Assembly (NCBI GenBank): GCA_003988855.1
Contig: QYAI01000007.1
Location: forward strand, 496,001-560,000
Direction of reading: 5' to 3'
Source of the DNA: Arachnopeziza araneosa
Taxonomy: Eukaryota > Ascomycota > Leotiomycetes > Helotiales > Arachnopezizaceae
Length of the DNA: 64,000 bases
Numbering within the stretch: the first letter of the stretch is position 1; every line of letters starts with the position of its first letter. A program made the translations under genes and the position numbers. The notes under the pieces are model-generated. The model was not told the origin of the DNA, made no database searches, and was given only the letters and a program-made list of their open reading frames with translations. Positions 1 to 11,426 of the stretch are shown piece after piece.

Positions 1-1
1 C

Positions 2-790
2 GAGGAGAAAGACAAGGTTCACTGCCTTAACACCCTCTTCTCCAAACTTCAAATCAACCAATCTATTATCTTCTGCAACTCTACCAACCGTGTCGAACTG
101 CTTGCTAAGAAGATTACTGAACTTGGATATTCATGCTTCTACAGCCACGCGCGTATGCTCCAAACAAATCGTAATCGAGTCTTCCACGATTTCCGCAACG
201 GTGTTTGCCGTAACTTAGTCTGTTCGGATCTCCTCACTCGTGGTATTGACATTCAAGCTGTTAATGTTGTCATCAACTTTGATTTCCCTAAGAATGCCGA
301 AACATACCTTCATCGTATTGGTCGATCGGGTCGTTTTGGACATCTCGGCCTCGCAATCAACCTCATCAACTGGGAAGATCGATTCAATCTATATAATATT
401 GAACGAGACCTCGGAACCGAAATTCAACCAATCCCTCAGACCATAGACAAGAATCTCTACGTTTATGATAGTCCCGAGAACATTCCGAGACCAGTATCCA
501 ACTTTCAGACGAATCGTCAATCGTCTACTCGGGAGCCACGGGAATCAACTCCACGCGAACAGCAGGGTCCTCGGTCGGGAAACACAAGCCATTATAATGG
601 AGCACGTCAGAATGGTGCCGGCGCGAGTCAAGGACAGAGAAATTCCCAGAACCAACGTCAGGGACAAACCTTCTCACGTGGCGGTGGAAGATTCGAACAG
701 AACAACCGACGAGGTGGTGGGCAGCCTGGCCAAAGACAGAATGGTGAAAGCCAGAGAGGTGGCCGTGGTCAATCCACGCCTGCTCAATAG
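2..790 (+). CDS. DHH1: DEAD-box RNA helicase Dhh1, C-terminal part (5' end outside window)
   Basis: The frame is open from base 2 and runs to TAG at 788-790, so only the C-terminal ~262 residues are present. They form the second RecA-like domain of a DEAD-box helicase. Visible motifs are SIIFCNSTNRVELLAKK (motif IV region), VCSDLLTRGIDIQAVNVVIN (motif V) and YLHRIGRSGRFG (motif VI). The run IPQTIDKNLYVYDSPEN after the core is typical of Dhh1/DDX6/Me31B. The tail is rich in Gln, Asn, Arg and Gly with RGG-like pieces, as expected for a P-body protein. Known role of the family: cytoplasmic mRNA decapping activation and translational repression. No intron is seen in this part. Confidence 0.93.
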   Translation, partial: EEKDKVHCLNTLFSKLQINQSIIFCNSTNRVELLAKKITELGYSCFYSHARMLQTNRNRVFHDFRNGVCRNLVCSDLLTRGIDIQAVNVVINFDFPKNAETYLHRIGRSGRFGHLGLAINLINWEDRFNLYNIERDLGTEIQPIPQTIDKNLYVYDSPENIPRPVSNFQTNRQSSTREPRESTPREQQGPRSGNTSHYNGARQNGAGASQGQRNSQNQRQGQTFSRGGGRFEQNNRRGGGQPGQRQNGESQRGGRGQSTPAQ

Positions 791-3015
791 CCTTCTCACC
801 TCAGCGAACAAGTTTGTGGGTGTCCGTGTTTGACTTTGTACATATTACTTTCTTACCTTTCCATTTCGGCGATACACTCGAAGTGGTTTCTCCTAGCGAT
901 TCTAACCTTGTGTATTGATTTTGCTTTGAATGTTCTTCTCGGCCACTTTGATACTACTTGGGAAGCATTACTTGGGGGGACTTTCTTCTTTGTACCATAT
1001 CACCATTTCTTTTATATCCTCCAATTATGCCTCTCGGGTCGGATGAGGAGTAGCGGACAGCAAAAGTTCAGCGGCTCGATCTGATGTTATGACTGGATGG
1101 GTGGCGTTTATGGAGTGTTTGGAAGGTATCACTTTCCATCAGTGGTGTCTGGGCGTTGGCTATCTGCAAGAAGAGCATTTCTTGATGGCGTCTGCAGAGA
1201 GCTTGGTTGCATAACTCTTGAGGCTCATACTTTATGAGCTATTGGTAGATGAGGATGGGAACGGATTGTCACATCTCGGCGTGGTGTCGGCAGACTAGAT
1301 CGCCTAAAGAATGGATGAGTGGAAGCAGAGAAGCGGTAGAGTCCGGTCTTGATGAGCCAGGACGGTCACCTGTCAAGTGATCGGCATCGGTAGAGCTCAA
1401 CCTCGTAATGGGAGCGAGAAGGAGGGAGTGTGGAGGAGTGCAAGGATGGAGGAGAAATCACAAATCAAGAAAAAGACAAAAAACTTGAGGAGAACAATGG
1501 ATGAATGCTGATCTTGGTAACTTGGAACGTTCGTCTAGAGAATACAATATCTTCTCCTCATTCTCGACTTGTTCCACGTGAAATGGCCGTGTATGCTGGC
1601 CCTCGGAACCAGTTGATCCCATGCATTAATACCAAGGTAAAACAGGCCTCTGTCAGTCGCTTTGTTGTTCGCTCCGAGGTCGCCTTCTTCTGCACCGTAT
1701 TCTGGAAAGCACGGTAATCGTACCAGGCCTTGTAACATGGCTGGTTGCCTTTCAGCCGAGGGCTTCGACATCATCTCCCGAAGAATAACGTGGACGTTCC
1801 GTCGTTTTCGGGTCCAATCTCCGCTCCGAGGTGGTGCCATTAAGTACTTGGGTACGTGATGGAGGTGAGTCCCAGCGGCGTCGCAGCATCCACACCAGTC
1901 TCACAACGCATCCTGACGGTGGCGGTTGATCATGGACTCAACGATTTTGCAGGTTTCCTGGGCCGTAGAAGTTCGACGGACATGTGTGGCATTTCGCGAT
2001 CTCTGGGACTAGGACTGCTCGAGTACTCGGCGGGAAGATGACGGAGCGTGTTATTGGTGAGCCCTGGGCTGCTGGGAGGTTGCATGGCTGGGAATGCAAC
2101 CAGGGTTTTTCCCTATGCACGGCGATAAGGAGCGAGACCCAACGGATCGGCCGTTTGATATCTTGAGCACAGGCGGGGACGAGCTTCTCCTGCAATCTTC
2201 CAAATTGCTTCTGGAAAATGGAGGGAAACCTGGCGGACGGTCTGCGAGGTCCTGTACTGTACTTGATACTCTGGCAATAGAGTGCTGATGCGCCGGCGTG
2301 CGAGGACCAGCGTTCTCATCCCCTTCTGGCAACGGAAGAATCAGACTTCGTCATCCCGGACCGAACCGAGCGGTTGATCGAGAAGACGTGTGGCTTGTCC
2401 CAGGTCAAGGCAATCCAACCCTCCTGGCCAAACTTCACATGGCATATTTGGCTAAATCGCACCATCTGAAGGTACCGAGTAACTTCGAACAGTCCGGGGC
2501 AAGACCAGACGCGATTTCTACTAGGACCCTCGGGAGACAGCTGGACGACGGAGTAATTTGGACGGACGGTCATCCTAGGGGTTTGATATATGATGATGTC
2601 TTATGATTATGAAGGACTGGACCTACCTTCCTCCCTCCCACCACCTCCGGATCCTAAACGTTGTCTTTGCCTGAGCGGTGAAGACGACGCTCCGTCTGCT
2701 GCTTATTCCCTCCTCCTATAATTGCGACAATCCTTCCAACCATTGAACGAGCCTCTGTCTTCTCTTCTCTTCGTCTCGTCTCCTGTGCGTTGCTTTTCTT
2801 CTTTGTACATTGATTGTTCTTGGCCGTGTATTTTTTGGCGCGGTGACGTTTGCAACTGCCGACCGGCCACCCCCCCAAAAAAAAACTAAAGGTTCCATCC
2901 ATCGCATCTGAACTTTCCACCACGCCTCCCTCACCCAAAGGGGAGTCCACGCGCCTGTCTGGGGACTCCAAGATATCAAAGTTCTACTCAACTGACTGGA
3001 CATTGACATCCAATT
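791..3015. other. Long gene-free stretch between DHH1 and LST7
   Basis: About 2.2 kb without a convincing gene. Open frames here (for example 830-1084 and 1535-1840) are short, overlap on both strands and match no family I know. The first part is probably the DHH1 3' UTR. The pyrimidine-rich part from about 2620 to 3015 is probably the LST7 promoter and leader. Confidence 0.6.
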
Positions 3016-4406
3016 ATGTCCTTTATTGTAAGATCAGCCTCCCCATGCTCAGCTGCAACCGCAAGCCCGATGCCCCACTGTCGCGCCTTGTGTTTGCCTC
3101 GCAAACCACACGCGCATCCTCCTCCTGCAAATCGATATCGCTTAGAGATTCATACTGACTTGGTTTTGACATGTAGTTATGCCTTGCGCACTATTGCGAA
3201 ACCCATGGCCCGACCCCATTGATGGTAACTGAAAGCCTGCCCGTTGGTTGCACGACGTGCTTCGAAGACGAAGCACTGAGCTTGCGACGGCCAAGCACCA
3301 GTTCCCGATCTCTGAATCCAGCAGACGGACTTGCAAGTATTGCTCGATCCGCAAGCAGAGAGCATTCCGCAGCATCGGATAAGGAAAATGAGAGGGCAAT
3401 GAAGGCAATGGAAACGCCACCAGAAAGCCCACGAGTCGCAGCATTACAAAGCGCACACAGCAGCTACCGACGTGATTCGAGTTTTCGAAAGACGTACGAC
3501 GAAAATGATAAGAAGAGGGCTTCACCCTGCGAGAATTGCGCCTTGACACTGCCCAAAAAGACGAAGGATGGTGCTTCGCCCAGCATGGTGGACAATAATG
3601 GTCCGATTCTACGAACCCGAAAACCATACGAACGAATTTCATTACCTACCGAAAATCTATCCCCTCCTAAATCCTACTCCTCTTCCGACTCTGAGAACGC
3701 AATCTCGAATAGGCCTTCTCATAGAAGAAAACTGTCCCGAACTGGGACATCATCTAGCAATTCCTCGTTCTCCTCCACCTCCCATGATCATTACTTAGAC
3801 TACACTTCAACACACGAGCCCCTCGCACCAGCTTCTTTCTCATTAATTCGACAGTCATGCTTGCGGACTTTGTCATGTGAAACCTTACCACCATCTTCTA
3901 CTCAATTTACTTCTTCGCCTACCTCCCCATTTCTGAGCAGCCATTTTTCGAGTGGTGCATCGAATTCTACTTCTGGAGGTCCAATATTCTTTGGAGATCC
4001 TCTGGCAGGTTATACTACTGCATATATCTTTCGTATCGCAGACCCGAATGCTCGAGGCAGGCGCCGTGTTTATGCTCTGATGGCTCTCAGCACACACAAA
4101 GAGAGAATTGCAATGCAAGCCTTCTCCTTCCTTTCCGCTGCTTTTAAAGAGCTTGCTGCATGGATTCTGGCTCTAGCTGAAGCGGAGCTAGAGAAAGCCG
4201 AGAGTCCCAAGGAAGTCAGCAGAAATAGCACACCGACAAGCAGCTTTCTAAGTGGCAGGAGAGGAGGCGGCTATGAGGGGGGCAAAGGTCTAGTACCTAA
4301 AAGTAAAGGCTTGGCAGAAATCGTGGGCTTGCCAGATTTCTTCATTGAGCTACACGCACGTTTCGTGAAGTTATTGATTGAGACTAGCATGTTGCTAGGG
4401 GCTTAA
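3016..4406 (+). CDS. LST7: Folliculin-like protein Lst7
   Basis: Two-exon model: 3016-3027 and 3177-4406 (413 aa). The first exon codes only Met-Ser-Phe-Ile. The intron starts GTAAGA, has a CTGAC branch site and ends TAG at 3174-3176. Splicing restores the conserved folliculin N-terminus ILCLAHYCETHGPTPLM, followed by a Cys-containing TTCFEDE stretch. Reading the second exon alone from its first ATG (3219) would lose this motif, which is why I chose the split start. The middle (residues ~30-230) is Ser/Pro-rich and disordered. A longin-like part follows with AYIFRIADPNARGRRRVYALMAL. Family knowledge: Lst7 pairs with Lst4 as a GTPase-activating complex for Rag GTPases in TORC1 amino-acid signalling at the vacuole. 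The C-terminal DENN half of animal folliculin is absent, as usual in fungi. Confidence 0.85.
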
Positions 4407-5147
4407 TTCGTCAAACAAAACCTGGAGAGGAAAAGTGTTTAATGATAATGCATAATGGGTGGCGTCCGGGCAGATAAAGCATAGTATGATTATGTATCTT
4501 TGCTAGAAGATACCTAAATTTGGGATGGCAAGGTCTGTTTATAATATTCGTCTGATAGCGTTTAAGCGTTGCGTTGCATTTTCACATTGGGCGGCATGGT
4601 CATTTAAGATACCAAACCTTGCAGAGAACACTGGATCTCTAGCATTTGATTGCTTCTTAGAGCATAGATGAGATGGTGTAGATAATGAGTACAAAATTTG
4701 CATACACTGACTGAGAGTGTTTATCTTGTTTCTTGTTGGATATAGCGCAATGCCCACAGTGATGAGAGAGGCCCTTATCAAGTTGTCATGGGGGGGGATT
4801 AGTATGGTACATTTACAAGGATTGAGAGTCAGTTCATTGAATAGCACATCGGTGCAAAACTTTACATTCACATCAGAGAACAAAAGGCATAAAGATGGAA
4901 ATTTGGTAGCTTTGATAGACTACTACTACTAGACTAAATCTAGCAGCAAGGTCAAATTCATTTGATACAAGTTACGCTCTGGGTGTTGGTACACGTGGAA
5001 ATGGACCCTCTACGATCAAGATCATCCCAACCATTATTCAGCACGTTTCTTTTGTTTCCATCTTATCTTGTCCCCCTCTACATTCAATTGGCGATACCTT
5101 CACCAAAACCTTTGTCCGGTAATAACAACCTTCCCTAGTTGAAATAA
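4407..5147. other. Convergent 3' region between LST7 and RPT3
   Basis: About 740 bp between two genes that point at each other. It is AT-rich with only short, unconvincing open frames. It most likely holds the two 3' UTRs. Confidence 0.6.
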
Positions 5148-6558
5148 CTACGAATAGAAATCGTATTTATCCTTATCCGCTGCGCCTTTAACCTGAGAAG
5201 AGTAGGCATCTTCTAGGTCAGCCTGGATGATGTTGTACCTGTTCTTCCTAACAGCTCTCAGCCCAGCCTCCTGCATGATGGCAGCAATGATAGCACCACT
5301 CAAGGGATCGTTCCGAACGATAAGACTGTCGAGATCAACCTCAGGGGCCAACGACATCTTATTTGCAATAGTAGTGAAAATCAGCCTTCGCTCTCTCCGG
5401 TCTTTTAAGTTGGGGAACTCAATCTTCCGATCTAATCGACCAGGACGTAGAAGAGCAGGATCGAGTGTATCAGCTCGATTGGTAGCCATGATAACTTTCA
5501 CATTGGATGTTTGATCAAAACCATCCATTTGGTTGAGCAGTTCTAGAAGAATACGCTGTACCTCTCTGTCTGCTCCGGTTTGAGCATCGAAACGCTTGGT
5601 CGCAATAGCATCAATCTCGTCGATGAAGATGATCGCAGGGGAATTCTCACGGGCCATTCTGAAAACATCGCGGACCATGCGAGGCCCCTCTCCTAGATAC
5701 TTTTGAACGAATTCGGAACCAACTACCCGAATGAAATTTGCAGTTGTTGCATTGGCAACAGCCTTGACCAGCATTGTCTTTCCAGTACCAGGAGGGCCAT
5801 ACAGAAGGACACCACGAGGAGGATCGATACCGATTTGTCTGTACAGATCAAAGCTGGTGAGCGGGAGCTCGACAGCTTCACGTATCTCCTGTTTCTGCAT
5901 ATCCAGTCCACCAACATCAGCATATGTCACGTCTGGTTTCTCATCTGCACCTAACATAGCAATCGAGGAGTCGGCCTCAGGAGGAAGAATATCGACCAGG
6001 GAATTGGAGTGGCGATGCAGAGCGACAGAAGATGAAGGTTTGAGCTTTTCGCGGTCGAGGGTGGATAGAATTCGAACAACATAATTGGAGCCCGTAGAAG
6101 ATTGCACGATGCCAGTACTAGAGTCGTTAGTAGAAGCCTGTGATAATCTAGCCAACAAACTTACTTTTGATCGATGGCTTCCATAAACTGTCCAATGACT
6201 AATGGTACGCTTTGGATGCGCTTGATCTCTTCTTGAGCTCGAACTAACTCTCGTTTCAAGCTCCTATACGGTGTTAGCTCGTGGTAGGAATTCAATAGGG
6301 TACAGAACCATACCGTTGTTCATCTTTGATATATTCTTCTTGAAGCTGAATGTATCTGTAATCGTATTAGAAACAGTCTATCCACAACAAGACACAGGCT
6401 CACTCTAGATGTCGTTGAAGCTTTTTCATCGTGGCATACTCATCGTTTCCATCGCTAGCCAGCCCTTCTAATGAGTCGATGTTTGGTATTGAAGAAGGCA
6501 TTTGCTTCCGATGAGGCAGGACAAGATTAGCAGGGCTTTCTACTAGAACGTCGCCCAT
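5148..6558 (-). CDS. RPT3: 26S proteasome regulatory ATPase Rpt3
   Basis: Four exons on the minus strand: 6558-6404, 6355-6314, 6263-6165 and 6117-5148, giving 421 aa, the usual Rpt3 length. All three introns have GT-AG ends and phases that fit. The N-terminal coiled coil (ATMKKLQRHLEYIQLQEEY) is followed by the OB part ending IDQNTGIVQSSTGSNYVVRI. The AAA+ domain has Walker A GPPGTGKT (~206-213), Walker B IIFIDE (~261-266) and the arginine-finger region RPGRLDRKIEFPN. The C-terminus DFYS fits the hydrophobic-Tyr-X motif that docks into the 20S core. Role: one of six ATPases of the 19S base that unfold ubiquitinated substrates. An ATG further upstream of the last exon (6158) lies in the third intron and is not the start. 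Confidence 0.95.
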
Positions 6559-6912
6559 CTTGAATGAACGCAGATTTGTATGCGGTATGAAATAGAACCG
6601 TCGATGAAGGCCCTCTTGAAAGGTGTAGAATTTGCGATGTTGTGAGATGAATATTCGTTGATGAGGCGCGTTGGAGGCAGCTTGCCTTGCGAATCGTTGC
6701 CAGGAACCTGGCGCTAGCCACTAGTGTCGGATCTTTTGGCCGTCCTCGCTCCGCGACCACTCGCCGGTTGACAGTCAGTCATTCATCACCAGGCTCCCCG
6801 TCTCTTCTTTCTTTCAACTTAACACTTTGACAACAAGAGCAACTTTTTTTGCAGAGGAAATCTAGAGGGTTTTAATTTCTCTTTCTTTTCGAGCTCGATA
6901 TTGCCGGTCATC
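6559..6912. promoter_or_regulatory. Shared divergent promoter of RPT3 and a small unknown gene
   Basis: A 354-bp gap between two start codons facing away from each other, with pyrimidine-rich tracts around 6800-6890. No specific element is recognised with confidence. Confidence 0.5.
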
Positions 6913-7575
6913 ATGTCATCTTCCATCACAATCCCGTCGAGAACGAGTTATGGGGAGAGCAGTAAGGCTGCTGAGCCAAGCTCCAGTTCCGGTACATCGT
7001 CTTATTCAACCTCCCCACGAACACCACAACAACAAGTGTCGGCCGCTTCTCCTTCCAGCCCCAAGTATGGTCATGATCGGAGACCCAGCTTACTAAGTGA
7101 GTTCTAGATCTGATATCGTCTTTTCACCGTTTCATACAATTTTGCACTTCATGAACCAAGTCACCAGTCAAGCAGTAGCCTAGTTTGGGAACTTGAAAGG
7201 AGTATTGATTTGACGGAATACTTACACATAGTAGGCTCATCACTATCGAAGCAAGAACATACCGTTATCAATATTGGTGATCCGGACGGAGTTCCACGTT
7301 TGGTGAGTCGACACTTGAGATGCTCTCATGTCTCACACATATAGGTGCTAACATCGAAAAAGATCACTTGCGTCCGATATTCTCAAGGATATGAATGGAA
7401 CCCAGGTGAGTTAGATACGCCCTCGAGCCCTTAAAGCCGGAATACTGATAGCTCTTCAGAGATCTTCCTTCCATCCTACGTCGAGTGCGACTTTGAATCC
7501 CTTGAGCGAAAACGAGATCCGGTCCACGAGATACGCTTAAGCGACGAGGAGATCAAACAAATGTTCCCCCAGTAA
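6913..7575 (+). CDS. Small fungal protein of unknown function
   Basis: Four-exon model: 6913-7096, 7235-7302, 7363-7405 and 7460-7575, giving 136 aa. Introns begin GTGAGT and phases agree. The second exon could instead begin at 7232, adding one residue. The first ~60 residues are Ser/Pro/Thr-rich and look disordered. The rest is compact with VINIGDPDGVPRLITCVRY, GYEWNPEIFLPSYVECDFE and a C-terminal LSDEEIKQMFPQ. The change from low complexity to a well-formed C-terminal part suggests a real, conserved small domain. I do not recognise the family. It is divergent from RPT3 across 354 bp. Confidence 0.65.
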
Positions 7576-8895
7576 TCCGTCGTCTTATCGGAGTACAAGA
7601 AGATGGAGCCTAGGCTCCAATTGTCGGGATAGCACATGCGGCGCTGGTACTTTAAACATATGATTCCCATATTTAGTTGGACACAGGAGTATTTTTTGGA
7701 AGAGGGTCTGCGGATTAGTATGATTAGACGATTATGCACGAGAGTATGAGGTTTATGGGAGGAGTTCGGATTTCTCCACGGTTATGGTTATAGGACGCTA
7801 TCTGAGGGATATGGGAAGGGACCACTCCTTACTTCATCCCGGATTCGGTCATTGCCATGAAATTGATCTTATTTCATTTCAGAGCAATGCGTCGAATTTC
7901 TGGTGTGACTTGTTTTCTTTATTTCTGCAAATGTTGAGTGTACAAGCCGTGCTAGCTGCTTTGCCTAGAGCCTAGTTTCATTTGAGCGTCTATCTATCAA
8001 CCCCCTGCAAGGCGGGTTGGTGACTCAAAACAGTGTATTAAATCTACGAACACCTATTACATATTGCCATGCAGTCAAAATCATGAAGAGTTGAATGAAC
8101 ACGACATTGCATTTGAAAGCTGGCAGGTGAATCCTCAGAAAGTCCTGATACACGGGAGCGGCCTTGAGAGTATCACAGAAGCTGTTAGATCTGGAAGAGA
8201 GAGAAAAGCGAGACGTAGGTATCATTAGCAATTACTTCATTGATATTCAAAGAGCTCTTTGTTGATTATCTTCGGTCTTGGACGAGCAAGACTACAGCTT
8301 CTCGGCCTCATCTGGCCGAAACAAATCATCTGATACTCATTGATCACCTACCTTGGCCCTTCCGCTCTTTTCCGAGCAAATCAAACAGGCATGAGGATCC
8401 ACAGCGCAGCATCCCATATTGCAGAGGAACCACGCGAGAGACTAACTTGAAGAGTTTTCTCATGACTTCGATCGTGTTGCATAGCGACAGGTTGGGTTTA
8501 TGCAAGCCCACAGCTTCTGCACCTGCAGATCGCTGCATTCCCACCTGCAACCCGCGTGGAGGCGCAACTGTCACCGCCATTGCAGGGTTTGGTGGAACTG
8601 AGCTTGAACAGCGTCGAGATTTCAACATGTTGTCAATTCCTAACAACCATTCTGATGCGGAAGCTCTAGGAGATTGACTTGACATGTGAAGAAGAGAAAG
8701 CATGACGAGTGGAATTAACCCCCACCTAATTTCCCCGCAATCCGATAAGGAGTGAAATAAGGTTTAGCGCCAATCGCTTAGCGCACGAAAGTAAACAACC
8801 GCGATTGTCCTCGCGGACTCCGAACAGTCAAGACTTGGGCCTCTTTATAAGAACAATTTGCCCTTTTTTCCGCGACCCATCTAACCAGAGTTATC
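7576..8895. other. Gene-free stretch upstream of MIS14
   Basis: About 1.3 kb. Open frames at 8240-8677 (+) and 8344-8703 (-) overlap each other, are short and resemble nothing known. The last ~150 bp before 8896 is a likely promoter and includes GTAAACAA at 8791-8798, a forkhead-type site. Confidence 0.5.
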
Positions 8896-9558
8896 ATGAC
8901 GGAATTTCAACGCAAAATTGAACTTCAATCCCCGGACGATCTTCAATATCTCGTCTCCAATATCCGACGCGCCGCGCACGAAAGAATTGACAAAGATCTT
9001 CCGCCCATAGAGGGCGAGGACAAGATCCGATCACGCGTCGAGGAAATTATACATGACTATGTCAATAATGTGATCAAAGCTGCGTCAGAAAACATCACGA
9101 TAAATGGCTTGGATCCGTCGAAAGAGCTGATGAACAGTCTGATGCAGGGCCGGGACGGCGGAGAGCTCGTACTGGAAGAACACGAACCCTTTAACTCAAA
9201 ACTGTTTGACAAGGCGAAAGATCTAGCCAGGCAAGAAGAGGATCTGATCGAGGAGATTGCAGCGTTGAGGAGGAAGGTGCCGGGACAGATCAAGGAGACG
9301 GCGGGGAAAGAGTACAAGGAGGGTATTGAACATGACGAGAACTTATTAAAAGCTGCGGATGAGCGTATCATGAAGATGGAGAGGGAAATTGTAGATTTGG
9401 GAGTTCATCAGTTGGAGAGGCAGGGAGAGGTAGAGAGTGGTTGGGAGAGGGGTGTCAAGGGTCTAGGAGGGTTAATGAGAACTATGCCGGAAACGATAGC
9501 AAAGAAGGAGAGAGCAGAAAGGGCGGAGGACTACGTTGTGAAGAGTAGTGGGACTTGA
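8896..9558 (+). CDS. MIS14: Kinetochore protein Mis14/Nsl1
   Basis: Single exon, 220 aa, the usual size for the family. The N-terminal part has the Mis14 pattern: IELQSPDDLQYLVSNIRRAA, then an acidic-basic helix region and a conserved central block ending NGLDPSKELMNS. Residues ~105-190 are strongly helical and charged, consistent with a coiled coil (RQEEDLIEEIAALRRKVPG). Family role: one of four subunits of the MIND/Mis12 complex, which links CENP-C at the centromere to the Ndc80 complex. The start is the first ATG after the promoter and fits the family N-terminus. The downstream neighbour TRM10 is convergent, 278 bp away. Confidence 0.85.
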   Translation: MTEFQRKIELQSPDDLQYLVSNIRRAAHERIDKDLPPIEGEDKIRSRVEEIIHDYVNNVIKAASENITINGLDPSKELMNSLMQGRDGGELVLEEHEPFNSKLFDKAKDLARQEEDLIEEIAALRRKVPGQIKETAGKEYKEGIEHDENLLKAADERIMKMEREIVDLGVHQLERQGEVESGWERGVKGLGGLMRTMPETIAKKERAERAEDYVVKSSGT

Positions 9559-9836
9559 CATCTTGTTCGACAGTGGTTGGACGTGTCAGAGTATTATGGT
9601 CTCAAAAGCATTGCGGTGGCGTTTTGGTATGGACTGTATGAATATATCTGAATAGGGGACCAATAATGTGATTTTCAAATCCCTGTCGCGAACCAAATTT
9701 ACCCATGAAGACAGTCACTCGCGATTCTGTAGCCATGGTCGGTTTATTTCAAATTTCATAAGTAGGCTGGCCTCAGAAGAGTATGTTGGGTAATCGTCCT
9801 AATTTTACCCCCATTTTCTACCTACTTGTTCCCCAG

Positions 9837-11189
9837 CTAACCTTCCACCATTCCAGTAAATGACGCTCCGTCAACATCCGCGACGTCATCATCATCTCGC
9901 TCCTGGCCATTATCATTTCCACTATTGGTGCTCTCAACTTGCTTCTGTTTTAATTTCGCCTCCTTTCGTTTTGGAATGACATTCAAGAAGGCTTCTCCCC
10001 AATCCCCGGTTTCTAACCATTTCAGCATGATTTCCACAACATGGTTAATGGCCAAAACACTTCGACTTTGCATAGTCATATATTCGCCAATCGGTAGCTT
10101 GGCGGTACGAATACCACGTTCTCGTGCTCGTTTGTAGCAGATTCCCTTGTGTCGGTTCTTATCGACTATGCCACCGATGATGTAGGATGTGTACGGAGAC
10201 AATTCAGTGAGGGTATAGGGCGAATCAGAAGTCAAATAGACTATGGACGGTGTAGAATCCGTTACCAAAGGATCGGGGATTTGAATCAAGCTATCTTCTG
10301 GCTTCAATTGACCCGGTTGAGGAGCTGAGTGGGCAAATATAGTAGTCTCTGATTTCGATTCTGCATTTTCGGGAACTCCCTTCTTAACGTCTAGTAAAGT
10401 AGATGCTTGTTCAACAAAAGCATCCGATGGTTCATCTGTTGCCACTGCTGGATGGTCTTCAACATCGAGTGATTCTTGAATGGCCACCTTGTTTAAAGCC
10501 CCGACTAACTTCCCTCCATTTGGGGCTCTCATCATAATGTCTTCCGCCTTAGCCGCATCCTGAAAATCTTGGTCGTAAAACCGAACGCCCTTCCATTGCA
10601 AATGAGTGCTTGCAAGTACGTTTTCAAACCGTGACTGAAGCACACCACCCCAAGAACTGACCGCGAAATGAGTCCTATACTTTGCACTCCTATTCTCGGA
10701 ATAGCATCTCGTAAGCTGAGCGCCAAGTGAGATAATCTCTTTTTCCGTCATGAACTCGTTGAAATCGCAATCCATGATTAGAGCCACGGGGACCTGGATT
10801 GGCCGCTTTGCCTTACCGGCTTCCACTGTTGGAGGCTCTGGGGGTTCTATCTCTCCTTTGACGACTTTCTGTTGAAATTCGGCTCGCTCTTCAGCCTTTC
10901 GGGATTGTTTTTCTTTGTGCTTCTCTCGCCGCTTTTCTTTACGGTATTCTTTGCCGGCGGCCCATGCTTGGGCCTTTCTAAGCTTCTTCAGTGCACTTTT
11001 GGACAGTGTTGGAGTCTCTTGAATTTTAGTCTGGCCATCTTCAGCTTGTTCCAGCTCACTCTCTTTGGGCTCACTGTGAAATGTCTCCGTAGACTCATCC
11101 CTTGTCGTAGAAACGTCTTGGATTGACTTGGTATCTTCCAATACATCAACTTTGCGAATTTTAGAAGGTCGTTCATCTATCTCAGCCAT
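9837..11189 (-). CDS. TRM10: tRNA (guanine-9-N1) methyltransferase Trm10
   Basis: Single exon, 450 aa. A Lys/Arg/Glu-rich N-terminal segment (ALKKLRKAQAWAAGKEYRKE) precedes the SPOUT-class methyltransferase domain. Diagnostic stretches are VALIMDCDFNEFMTEKE, SWGGVLQSRFENV, YLTSDSPYTLTELSPYTSYI, GGIVDKNRHKGICYKRA and TAKLPIGEYM. Family role: S-adenosylmethionine-dependent methylation of guanine at position 9 of tRNAs. Between ~225 and 300 there is an acidic, Ser-rich insertion inside the domain, longer than in yeast Trm10. The tail is Lys-rich and then acidic. It is divergent from MSH2. Confidence 0.92.
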   Translation of the reverse strand: MAEIDERPSKIRKVDVLEDTKSIQDVSTTRDESTETFHSEPKESELEQAEDGQTKIQETPTLSKSALKKLRKAQAWAAGKEYRKEKRREKHKEKQSRKAEERAEFQQKVVKGEIEPPEPPTVEAGKAKRPIQVPVALIMDCDFNEFMTEKEIISLGAQLTRCYSENRSAKYRTHFAVSSWGGVLQSRFENVLASTHLQWKGVRFYDQDFQDAAKAEDIMMRAPNGGKLVGALNKVAIQESLDVEDHPAVATDEPSDAFVEQASTLLDVKKGVPENAESKSETTIFAHSAPQPGQLKPEDSLIQIPDPLVTDSTPSIVYLTSDSPYTLTELSPYTSYIIGGIVDKNRHKGICYKRARERGIRTAKLPIGEYMTMQSRSVLAINHVVEIMLKWLETGDWGEAFLNVIPKRKEAKLKQKQVESTNSGNDNGQERDDDDVADVDGASFTGMVEG

Positions 11190-11426
11190 TATGAAGGAGT
11201 CCTTTCTAAATGGGAAAGTTGCCGAAGATATTCGTTCCCACTTCGAGTCTTGACTAAGGTCTACAAAATTCGCTTACACCGCCCGGCAGAATCGCGTCCC
11301 GCTTCGCGCTTTCCTTGACGCGACCTCTAGTTGTAAAGTAGTATTCTCTGAACCCTCAATCAAGAATCTAAAGAACGACTTACTCCATACTTGGATTGGA
11401 ATTTTGTCCTACAACGGCACATCATA
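11190..11426. promoter_or_regulatory. Shared divergent promoter of TRM10 and MSH2
   Basis: A 237-bp gap between divergent start codons. It contains GACGCGAC near 11317, a near match to the ACGCGT cell-cycle box; on its own this is weak. Confidence 0.45.

Noticed and set aside
5227..6084. Plus-strand open frames opposite RPT3
   Set aside because: They are antisense shadows of a strongly conserved gene and have no family resemblance.
6164..6558. RPT3 start at the ATG at 6158 with a shorter protein
   Set aside because: Its first residues are intron sequence; the four-exon model gives the full conserved N-terminal coiled coil and normal length.
8299..8335. CTTCTCGGCCTCATCTGGCCG, reminiscent of the 5' part of U2 snRNA
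   Set aside because: The match stops after the hairpin; the branch-pairing sequence and following U2 core are absent.
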